A stretch of DNA of 22,370 nt from positions 1 to 22,370 of IMG/VR virus record IMGVR_UViG_3300018080_000630; one strand, given 5' to 3'. This DNA comes from a virus. Shown piece after piece: positions 11,174 through 19,433 of the stretch. The notes under the pieces are model-generated. The model ran no database searches. It was not told the origin of the DNA and saw only the letters and a list, made by a program, of their open reading frames with translations. The first letter of the stretch is position 1; every line of letters starts with the position of its first letter. The position numbers and the translations under genes are program-made.

Positions 11174-14100
11174 AATAGATTTTTCGCAGCAGCTAGGGAT
11201 AGATCAACTGAATCAGAAATTGATCGAGACAGGGGAGACGGTTGATAAACTTACTAAGAAGGTAGAAAATCTTCTTAAGGCGGGTAAGATCGACATGGGT
11301 AAAGATGAGATACAAGCTGCAAAGGTTGAAACGGAAAAACTAAGGCAAGAGATACTGAAACTAAACGCAACCCAAAAGCAACTGCAGATCGAGGCCAAGA
11401 AAACAGCTACCGCAGAGAAAGAGGCAGCTAAGGCAAAAAGGCAAAACGCTAATGAGCTTCGACAACTAGAAAAGAATATAAAGAACCTTACTCCTGCACA
11501 AAAAGAAAGACTTAAACTACTACAACAAGAAAAGTTGGCACAGTCGGAAATGGTAAAGACTTTCAAAGCGCAGGCAACGGTGATGAACACAGGGGCCAAT
11601 GCCTACGAGAGATTAAAAGCGGAGCAACAACTATTAGCCAACAGAGCTTTAAAATTAGCCGCTGCTTTCGAGTACCAAAAAAGAACAGGCAAGTTAAGCG
11701 AAGAACAAATAATGAAATGGACAAGGGTTGTAGAAAAAGCCTCTGTCCGTTCACAAGATACCGCACATTCCCTTACACGTATGGAGCAGGCGACAGGTAA
11801 AATGACAGCCCGTACCATGGGGTCTTACCCCGCAGTATTTTCTTTCTCTCAGGTTATGAGGGAGATGCCCAACTTTGCTATGTCTGCAAGGATAGGTTTT
11901 ATGTCTCTATCGAACAACATACCTATGTTGGCCGATGATTTCAAAAGATTAACTAAAGAGATTGACGCTAACACAGGGAAAATGCTAGGCAGCAAAGGGG
12001 CGTTGAAAATACTAGCCAAAGAGCTTGTCGGGTTTAACGCTATTGTTATATTAGCTACCACTTTAGTAGTTATGTACGCAGATGAATTAGGAGAGTGGGC
12101 GTCGGAGCTATTTTCGGTAACACGAGAGCTGGGATCAGCAGAAAGCGCGTTACGGGCATTTAACGAAGAGCAGGGTAAAACGGACGGCGCGGGGGCAGCC
12201 CTACGGAAAGATTTATGGTTAACGCAGGGAGTTCTCGAAGGCACTATTGATAAAGTAAAGGGGTTTACAGACGAGCAAAAAATACAATGGGTGGAGAGCG
12301 AAAGAGCGTTAGGGCTGTTCAAGTCTACACTAGAAAACCTTTTACCTAAAGCGAAAGTATCTTTCCTGGAAGATAAGGACTTGTCAAACTTAGAGAAAGC
12401 CGAGAAAGCGTTAAAGGTGATGGAGGAGCTTAACCCTAAACTCATATCCGCTGCTAACGCAAGAGCAGCTGCCGAAAAAAAACTAACCGACGCCTCCGAA
12501 GAACAAGCCGAACTAGACAAAGAAAGAACGGATTTTATTAAAGATCAAGGACTGGATGAAGAGATTTTTGCTGAAATGGCTATACTTTCCAGGGAAAAGT
12601 TGGCAGATGCCGCAAAAAAAGCAGGGGTGACCGAAAAAGAAGCGTTAGAGGCTTACGGGCGAACGAGTAACTATTTTAAATCTCAACTTTCGTGGTGGTC
12701 AAACACAGCAACACAGGATTGGAAAGAGTTGAGAGAAAGCCTAGACGCAGAAATGGGGGGTATAAGTAAAATACAAGAAAGATACTTAGAGAAAGCAGGG
12801 GATATGCTTGAGTCAGAGAAAAAGATTACTGAATTAAGAAAAGATGCGGGCATGCTTTTAGCTGAGTCCGAATTAGCCTTTCCGAGGAGCACAGACAGCA
12901 GTAAAGGCCGAGAAAAACAGTTACGTAATATATTTAAAATAGAGTCTGATTATTCTCACTGGAAAGCAGTTACCGAAGAGGAAAATAAAAACCTAGAGAT
13001 AGCCTTTGCGAAAGAGACTAACGAAGGGGTTCTTAATTCCTACCAAGGGAGATTAACAGCTTTGCAGGACTACTACGATAACGCTAACAAAATTGCGTTT
13101 ATCGAAATGTCTATGGCTGAAAGCCAGGCAAGAAAAAGATACGAAAAAGAGAAATCGCAGCTTGACGACAATCTTAGGAAGAAGACTATATCTGCGACTA
13201 AGTATGCGGAGCAGATGGAAATTATCCAAACAAACTTGGATTTAAAACTAACAGAGATACAGGATAAATACCAAGCGGACACTAACGATAATTTACGCGA
13301 TTTCGTTTCGACTACTTACGATATACGAAAAGACCAATATGACAGAGAGGTTGAACTACTGGAACAAAAATATGACAGAGAAGAGAAACTAAGAGACGTT
13401 GCTTTTGAGAAAGAAAAGCAAGCGATCAAGGATAAATATAGTTTAAATAAAAGACTAGGAGGGGATGACTTACAGGAAACAATAGCCAACATACAGTCTA
13501 AATCAGCGAAAGAGAAAGCAGCTATAAATGATGAAATATTCCAAAAAGAGGATCAGATTGATAAACTACACGCTCTCGGTAAGTTTAACACCGAGGAAGA
13601 GTTAAGGTTAAAAGAAGAGATAACCGAAAGTAAACTGGACCTGGAGAACGCTTATAAGATGGAGGCGATAGCTATTGCCAACACTATAAAAGATACGAAA
13701 TCAGCTTTAGAGGATGAGATATTCGATAAAGCTGTAGCCGCAGCAAAAGCCACAGTAGACTCTCTTTTCCAAATACGTTTCGACGCTTTGGATAAAGAAA
13801 GCGAATATTTTAAAGAAGTAGAGGACGAAAAACTAGAGGATGTAGCAGACCGTTTAGAGGCAGGAGTCATATCGGAGAAGGAAGCCGATGACGAGAAAGA
13901 GAGAATAAAAGCCAACGCGTTAGCTGAACAAAAAAGGATAGCTAAAGACGAGGCCGACCTTAAAAGAAAGCAGTTCTTCATTGACCAGGCTATAGCTTTA
14001 GGCCAGGTTATCACTCAAATGGCTTTGGGTATAGCTTCAGCTACAGCTTTAGCACCAATAACCGCAAAAACGTCTCTCGCACTTATACCTCTTATTAAAA

Positions 14101-14534
14101 CTTCGGCAGCTATAAACTCGGCTTTAATATTAGCCCAAACAATACCTCAGTTCGAGCAAGGATCTAAAGGGCCTTTAGCAGGGGACACACTAGGTATAGC
14201 GGGAGAGAAAAGAGACGAGGTAGCGGTCCACCAAGGTAAACCTTACTTGATACCAAAAGGGGCAGCGATGTACAGGTTTAAGAAAGGTACAGAGATCTAC
14301 CCTAGCGTAGATGACTGGATAGATAACTCGGTTATCAAAAACGATAACATGGACATAGAAAGGCAGTTAAACAGCCTTACGTTTTCCCCTAACTTTTCTT
14401 TCGACGACGGGAGACTATTAGAGCAGCTCGTGGCTTTAAACAAGAACATAAAAAACAAGAAAAGCGACTACTCGAGAAAAGACTATATGAGAGATGTTCG
14501 CAGGTACAGAAACCAAACTAGAGGTATTGTATGA
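11163..14534 (+). CDS. Tape measure protein
   Basis: At 1,123 residues this is the longest gene. It sets tail length and sits inside the tube; about 0.15 nm per residue predicts a tail near 170 nm. Residues 10-210 are Lys/Glu/Ala-rich coiled coil. The segment SFSQVMREMPNFAMSARIGF and SLSNNIPML at 227-256 is a motif I associate with Bacteroidota tape measures. A hydrophobic stretch follows at 288-305. A second long coiled coil covers about 620-940. A hydrophobic helical pair lies at 945-1000 (ALGQVITQMALGIASATALA, then a second). The C-terminal IAGEKRDEVAVHQGKPYLIP region is also typical of the family. No peptidase domain is visible. It overlaps both neighbours (11 and 4 bases). Confidence 0.92.
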   Translation: MPNKIDFSQQLGIDQLNQKLIETGETVDKLTKKVENLLKAGKIDMGKDEIQAAKVETEKLRQEILKLNATQKQLQIEAKKTATAEKEAAKAKRQNANELRQLEKNIKNLTPAQKERLKLLQQEKLAQSEMVKTFKAQATVMNTGANAYERLKAEQQLLANRALKLAAAFEYQKRTGKLSEEQIMKWTRVVEKASVRSQDTAHSLTRMEQATGKMTARTMGSYPAVFSFSQVMREMPNFAMSARIGFMSLSNNIPMLADDFKRLTKEIDANTGKMLGSKGALKILAKELVGFNAIVILATTLVVMYADELGEWASELFSVTRELGSAESALRAFNEEQGKTDGAGAALRKDLWLTQGVLEGTIDKVKGFTDEQKIQWVESERALGLFKSTLENLLPKAKVSFLEDKDLSNLEKAEKALKVMEELNPKLISAANARAAAEKKLTDASEEQAELDKERTDFIKDQGLDEEIFAEMAILSREKLADAAKKAGVTEKEALEAYGRTSNYFKSQLSWWSNTATQDWKELRESLDAEMGGISKIQERYLEKAGDMLESEKKITELRKDAGMLLAESELAFPRSTDSSKGREKQLRNIFKIESDYSHWKAVTEEENKNLEIAFAKETNEGVLNSYQGRLTALQDYYDNANKIAFIEMSMAESQARKRYEKEKSQLDDNLRKKTISATKYAEQMEIIQTNLDLKLTEIQDKYQADTNDNLRDFVSTTYDIRKDQYDREVELLEQKYDREEKLRDVAFEKEKQAIKDKYSLNKRLGGDDLQETIANIQSKSAKEKAAINDEIFQKEDQIDKLHALGKFNTEEELRLKEEITESKLDLENAYKMEAIAIANTIKDTKSALEDEIFDKAVAAAKATVDSLFQIRFDALDKESEYFKEVEDEKLEDVADRLEAGVISEKEADDEKERIKANALAEQKRIAKDEADLKRKQFFIDQAIALGQVITQMALGIASATALAPITAKTSLALIPLIKTSAAINSALILAQTIPQFEQGSKGPLAGDTLGIAGEKRDEVAVHQGKPYLIPKGAAMYRFKKGTEIYPSVDDWIDNSVIKNDNMDIERQLNSLTFSPNFSFDDGRLLEQLVALNKNIKNKKSDYSRKDYMRDVRRYRNQTRGIV

Positions 14535-17005
14535 TTTACTCATATAAAATAAAGATCAAAGGGGCCGAATACCCTACTAACAACGATAGGGTAGAGTGGA
14601 CAGATAACAATGTTAAGTTTGCTCGTTCGAAGGCCCGTTCGGTTGTTGCCGAATACGTCGATAATGCACAATTCATAGGGACAAGCAGAGATTTTCTCTT
14701 AGAAGTGTTCTCCCAATTCGGGTATAGAGAGGATATACTTTTAGAAGTATACAAATACGACCAAGGCGGAACAAAAGCGCCGGCTTTATGGAACAGTTAT
14801 TATTTTGATTATACTACCTTAAAAGATACCCCTTATAAACTAGAAATAGGTTTAGTGGATACATCCATACGGAATAAAGTAGAGGCTAGAGCAGATGACG
14901 AGTATGAAATAAGTGTTAGCTCTGCGGACTTAAACGCTTTAGCTTATACAGGGGTAAGTAAGTACGCTAATAACCAAATCCAGTGTGGCGCAGGTAAATT
15001 GATCGAACAGATAGATCAAGGTACACATTCGTATTATTCCATTAACGGTACTAGAGCCGCTAGGGCATATACCGCTAACTTACAGTTCGCAGATGATAAC
15101 GACAACCTCAATATCTATATGGTTACTAAGGCGATAAAAACAACACACATTACCGTTAATTTGGTTATCGACGGCCTTCAGATAGTAGCGGAAGGTGTCG
15201 GGTGGCTACCTGACCAAGGGGAATTAAGACTCGTCAAACGCTCGGCTAGGTCGCTTATATCCATAGAGGCTACTATACCGTCGGCTACGTACAGTGACGG
15301 TAATTACCGCAGGGACACATTTAACTATACGGGTACACACGAGGTAACGCTAAACAAATGGGAGCATTTAGCCTTAATGTATTACGGTGAGGATAACGCC
15401 GCTTTACAGACCTGGGGGATATCTCCCGAAATTTCACCCGGCACAGGGGCGAATACTTACATGGAGATTATAGACTTCACTCAATCCCCTTACGGGACCG
15501 ACAGCGAGTATACCATGTTCGGTATAACCCACGAAAAGGCGTTAGAGTTGACCCTTGCCGAGATACTAGGAGTGGGGAATTTTACACTTGACTTTAGGGT
15601 AGAGTTTGATTTTTTTGACATTATTGTTTCTTCGCAAGGGTTAAGAGGAGATACTACCCCGACGCATATATTATCGCTGAAAGAAATAATGGAGTCTTTA
15701 ATGTGTTTTGGTGCGTCTTACGATATACAGGGTTCGACTTTTATAGTAGACTACTATACCAATTTTTATGAGTCCGAAGAGAACACCACGTCTACTACAT
15801 ATACGCCGAACGCCTTAGACGATATGGACGTTATATCAGAGGTAGAGTTAACGGCTAACACCGAAGATGTATACACTAGCTTGAAGGTCGGGTATGAGGT
15901 AGCAAATAGAGATAAGGAAAACGGAGCCTTCGCTTTTAACTGCATAAATTCATTTAAGTTGCCCAGTGCCACTTTAAATAAAGAAGGCAAAGACAAGGCT
16001 TTAGAAATAAGAAATCCTTTTATAACAGATGCTTACACAATAGAAGATTACTTAAACCGAAAGCAACAGGACGCAACAGAAGATAACCGATCGGATAACA
16101 GGAATTTTCTTTTCGCCTGCGAGTTAGACAAGTATACAGAGGTCCAAGACGCGGAAGGTTATTCTAGGGCATACGTAGTTAACACGTTTAGGCCGATAGA
16201 CGAGATTTACACCTCGGGGGGAATGTTCGAAAAGAAAGATTATAACAGTATAGGGATCTTACAGGACTGTAGGTTAGTAATAAAATACAGCACTTACGCT
16301 ACACCTATATCGGGAGATTTCTTATCATCCACCCCTTGGACTAAAATAATAAAGAACGGGGCAAACATACCCGAATCACAGCAATTTTTCACGGTAAACG
16401 ATGCAGGAGATTACTGTAGCATAGACTACAGATTTGAGCTTGACGTGGTTGCAGGAGATGATATAAATATAGCGGAGTTCTTTTATAGAGATTCTAATAT
16501 AGCTGAAGCCTTTTTATATTTAACTTCGGACAGGACTATATATACAGGAGAGAAACCCACCCTTTACAGGAAGTACATAGGTACGCCTAGCGGCCAATTT
16601 GACCCAGTAACTATATATAATTTGCCGCTTTCCCCTAAAAGAATTTTGTTAAATAACCTACCTTTAATAAGTGTTAGCGGGTGGAATAGAACAGGAGAAC
16701 AAGTCGAGTTTATTTCCTCGGAGAGAGACGCAGATGTATCCTCGCAGATGCAGTACGAAAAGGAGGTTGTTACAGAGAATACCGACGTTGATTTTGTAGA
16801 CCCTTTATTCTTACCTGTAAATATTTCGTTTAACAGTGTACATAATTACGAAAATTTTAGTAATTTAGTGGCGAACAAGCATAAATACTTTACTGTTCGG
16901 GATAACGATAGGAATAGATATTTCTACGGGTGGATAAAAGCACTGGACATAAACGTGGGGATGAACCAAGAACAGGCTGTAGAATTAATACTTAAAGCAT
17001 TATGA
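14531..17005 (+). CDS. Tail-tip protein, distal tail or hub candidate
   Basis: An 824-residue, acidic, Tyr/Thr/Asp-rich beta protein whose ATG overlaps the tape measure stop (ATGA). The N-terminus (MIYSYKIKIKGAEYPTNNDR, then VEWTDNNVKFARSKARSVVAEY) looks like the start of a distal tail or hub protein. The middle contains a DIIVSSQGLRGDTTPTHILS stretch at about 364-383 followed by a hub-like section with LKEIMESLMCFGASYDIQG, a pattern seen in tail proteins that mimic phage hub (gp27-like) domains. The end, ENFSNLVANKHKYFTVRDNDRNRYFYGWIKALDI, is also typical of tail-associated proteins. Position after the tape measure is the main support. Confidence 0.65.
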   Translation: MIYSYKIKIKGAEYPTNNDRVEWTDNNVKFARSKARSVVAEYVDNAQFIGTSRDFLLEVFSQFGYREDILLEVYKYDQGGTKAPALWNSYYFDYTTLKDTPYKLEIGLVDTSIRNKVEARADDEYEISVSSADLNALAYTGVSKYANNQIQCGAGKLIEQIDQGTHSYYSINGTRAARAYTANLQFADDNDNLNIYMVTKAIKTTHITVNLVIDGLQIVAEGVGWLPDQGELRLVKRSARSLISIEATIPSATYSDGNYRRDTFNYTGTHEVTLNKWEHLALMYYGEDNAALQTWGISPEISPGTGANTYMEIIDFTQSPYGTDSEYTMFGITHEKALELTLAEILGVGNFTLDFRVEFDFFDIIVSSQGLRGDTTPTHILSLKEIMESLMCFGASYDIQGSTFIVDYYTNFYESEENTTSTTYTPNALDDMDVISEVELTANTEDVYTSLKVGYEVANRDKENGAFAFNCINSFKLPSATLNKEGKDKALEIRNPFITDAYTIEDYLNRKQQDATEDNRSDNRNFLFACELDKYTEVQDAEGYSRAYVVNTFRPIDEIYTSGGMFEKKDYNSIGILQDCRLVIKYSTYATPISGDFLSSTPWTKIIKNGANIPESQQFFTVNDAGDYCSIDYRFELDVVAGDDINIAEFFYRDSNIAEAFLYLTSDRTIYTGEKPTLYRKYIGTPSGQFDPVTIYNLPLSPKRILLNNLPLISVSGWNRTGEQVEFISSERDADVSSQMQYEKEVVTENTDVDFVDPLFLPVNISFNSVHNYENFSNLVANKHKYFTVRDNDRNRYFYGWIKALDINVGMNQEQAVELILKAL

Positions 17006-18159
17006 TATTTGAGCCAATACATATACCTATAATAAGCGCGTATAACTGGGAAGGGTTTCAGCCTCAACAGATGTACGACATACAAGCAAGCTATTGTCAA
17101 AGGCATTATATATATGATATATCTTATCAACAGTTTAGGTTTACCCAAGACAAGGACTATGTTTTACGTTTACGCGATGAGAGCCATAACGTTATAAAAC
17201 AGTGGGACTTTAACCAAACATATTATGCTTCTTCTAGGTATCCTTATCTTTACGATGTATATTTTGACTTAAACCAGGAAGAAGGCGAATATTACTTGGA
17301 CATATATAACTCTACCGATGACACCATATCGGCTAATACTCACCCTTTTTACATAGTAGAAGAAGTAGAAAAGCACCTACCTTATGAAGGGTACAACGAA
17401 CTGGATAAAGACGGGTGGATTTTCACCGAAACCACAGGTAAGTTTGTACGTACAGAGGATAGCGTAGGGGCAGGAGCTATAACAGTAAGTGGTACCGATT
17501 GCGTTCTTACGGTAGCAACTTCAGGTACCGCCGTAACAGCTAAAATGGAAGATAAGGACGGTACTTTAATATCCACCAAAACTTTCTCGGGGACCACCGT
17601 GACGTTCAATGATATTGACGGATCAACATACGACCTAAACACGAATTACAGAGTGTTCGTTTACGATACAAACGACGATCTACTTTCTTACACAAACTGG
17701 TTCCAACTAAGATTAGTTCTAGGGTCTTACGTTTTGTACGCACAGAACCGAATAAGAATGAGGATAGAGTCGAACATAAGACAAGACGATGTAAAAGAGA
17801 CTTCAACTTTTAACCAGTTTACCGATCAGGATTTCGATACTCGAACTACTTCATCCAACGAAAGCACAACAGCTACGCTTACTTTTGGGGCCAAAGGCGT
17901 CCCAAATTGGTTAGCTAGAAAGATAAACAGGCTAATGGGGCTTAACCACATATACCTTAAAGGGGAGGAGTATTCTAAGACGGATGATTTAGGGCAGGAG
18001 GAAGAGAGGGAGAACTTATACTATGGTTTTTCTATACCTAAATACGAGGTACAGAAATCAGACCACCAGGAGTTCGAGGATAACGTGATAGGGGCTATAA
18101 TAACTAATGAAAACAATCGACCTTTAGCCAATGAGGACAGCAAACTAGAAACACTATGA
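17002..18159 (+). CDS. Tail-tip or baseplate protein with a beta-domain insertion
   Basis: A 385-residue protein overlapping both neighbours by four bases (ATGA). The N-terminal half (MIFEPIHIPIISAYNWEGFQ to about 135) and the C-terminal part from about 236 (LVLGSYVLYAQNRIRMRIES, then NLYYGFSIPKYEVQKSDHQE) flank a Ser/Thr/Gly/Val-rich stretch at about 155-225 (VGAGAITVSGTDCVLTVATS, FSGTTVTFNDIDGSTYDLNT), a likely Ig-like insertion. Aromatic richness in the N-terminal half suggests carbohydrate-facing strands. I recognise no family. Its place between hub and fibre supports a role in the tail tip or in fibre attachment. Confidence 0.55.
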   Translation: MIFEPIHIPIISAYNWEGFQPQQMYDIQASYCQRHYIYDISYQQFRFTQDKDYVLRLRDESHNVIKQWDFNQTYYASSRYPYLYDVYFDLNQEEGEYYLDIYNSTDDTISANTHPFYIVEEVEKHLPYEGYNELDKDGWIFTETTGKFVRTEDSVGAGAITVSGTDCVLTVATSGTAVTAKMEDKDGTLISTKTFSGTTVTFNDIDGSTYDLNTNYRVFVYDTNDDLLSYTNWFQLRLVLGSYVLYAQNRIRMRIESNIRQDDVKETSTFNQFTDQDFDTRTTSSNESTTATLTFGAKGVPNWLARKINRLMGLNHIYLKGEEYSKTDDLGQEEERENLYYGFSIPKYEVQKSDHQEFEDNVIGAIITNENNRPLANEDSKLETL

Positions 18160-19433
18160 TAGATCTATTAAAATTAATAAAGCTACCTAATTCGCCGGTA
18201 TCAACAACTTTTGATACGGACGATTCTTTCGTATTAGTCGTTAACGGTCAGGTCGTTTTAATGACTAAGGCGGATTCCAATATACCTTTTATGGTAGGAG
18301 GTAAAGTACCCTCGCAGTATTTACCTTCTTACATTGACGAGGTTTTGGAATACCCGACCGCAGGAGATTTTCCGGCAACAGGGGATAGCAGTAAACTATA
18401 TGTAGCACTGGACGAACCCACTAAAATATACAGATGGGGAGGAACCGCATACCACGTTGTAGGAGGGTATTTAGAGCTAGGCGAAACATCGACCACAGCT
18501 TACAGAGGAGACAGGGGTAAGATAGCTTACGATTTTTCACAAGGGCACGAGGTCACTACGGAAGGAGCTTTAGATACGGTAGCTAACGGGTATTTTTACC
18601 CTCAAACTACGCTGACCGTAAACAGTCAATCTTTGCTTTGGGGGATGACTTTCGGGAATACCTCATACGAAGGCCAAGTTATTTTCTGTGACGGAGGGCT
18701 AATTTACGTAAGATATAAGGACGGGGGAGCGTCCTATGGAGATTGGCAGATAGTAGGGGGCACTACCTTATACTACACAACAGGTAATAAAGCCATAGAG
18801 TGTACCTCAGATAATATAGTCTTTTACCTAGATGACGGGAGCACCATACGTATGGAGATGACAGATTCTGATACGTTTATTTATACCGTTGACGGGGAAA
18901 CAGCTATACAAATAGAAGCGGATAGGATGGACTTAGGTTCTTCCGTCGCAGGTTTTGTAGGGATAGGAATACAGAAAGTGGATAGCTTAGAACTAATAGA
19001 TTTTACAGATAAGACCAAGAAAATAATTTTTGACGTAAGCGGGGTATCTACCGCAACTACTAGGACTATAGCTTTCCCTGACGCTTCGGGCACGATAGCT
19101 TTACAGAGCTACGTGGTAGATTACGTTAACACTGCAATAGGAGCGGGGTTAGAACAGTATGTAAGTACCGCGATAAGCGTTACCTTACAGGCTGACCAAA
19201 AGAACGTAGAGGTTACAGGGGCGGCAACTATAACACTACCGACGGCGGTAGGAGTACAAGGTAAGAAATACGTTATAAAAAATACACATACGGCGGCTAT
19301 AACAGTCGATACGACAAGCTCCCAAACTATAGACGGGGCACTTACTAAGACTCTCGAGACTTATGAAAGTTTGGAGGTCCTTTCAAACGGAGTTAATTGG
19401 ATTATAACTAACGCATACATAACACAGATATAA
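18156..19433 (+). CDS. Tail fibre protein
   Basis: A 425-residue modular beta protein. Residues 45-102 carry a recurring fibre unit, GGKVPSQYLPSYIDEVLEYP then KLYVALDEPTKIYRWGGTAY, followed by ELGETSTTAYRGDRGKIAYD at 107-126, sequences I recognise from many phage fibres. Residues 283-320 hold the collar-like FTDKTKKIIFDVSGVSTATT / RTIAFPDASGTIA motif, also found in the next gene. The last 85 residues (SVTLQADQKNVEVTGAATIT onward) form a repeat-rich beta tip. No catalytic motif of a depolymerase and no S74 chaperone are seen. It likely forms trimers that bind the host surface. Confidence 0.8.
   Translation: MIDLLKLIKLPNSPVSTTFDTDDSFVLVVNGQVVLMTKADSNIPFMVGGKVPSQYLPSYIDEVLEYPTAGDFPATGDSSKLYVALDEPTKIYRWGGTAYHVVGGYLELGETSTTAYRGDRGKIAYDFSQGHEVTTEGALDTVANGYFYPQTTLTVNSQSLLWGMTFGNTSYEGQVIFCDGGLIYVRYKDGGASYGDWQIVGGTTLYYTTGNKAIECTSDNIVFYLDDGSTIRMEMTDSDTFIYTVDGETAIQIEADRMDLGSSVAGFVGIGIQKVDSLELIDFTDKTKKIIFDVSGVSTATTRTIAFPDASGTIALQSYVVDYVNTAIGAGLEQYVSTAISVTLQADQKNVEVTGAATITLPTAVGVQGKKYVIKNTHTAAITVDTTSSQTIDGALTKTLETYESLEVLSNGVNWIITNAYITQI

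Noticed and set aside
11849-12520. 223-codon minus-strand frame inside the tape measure gene
   Set aside because: Ser/Ala/Leu-rich antisense shadow of the Lys/Glu/Ala/Leu codons of the tape measure; no start context and no domain.
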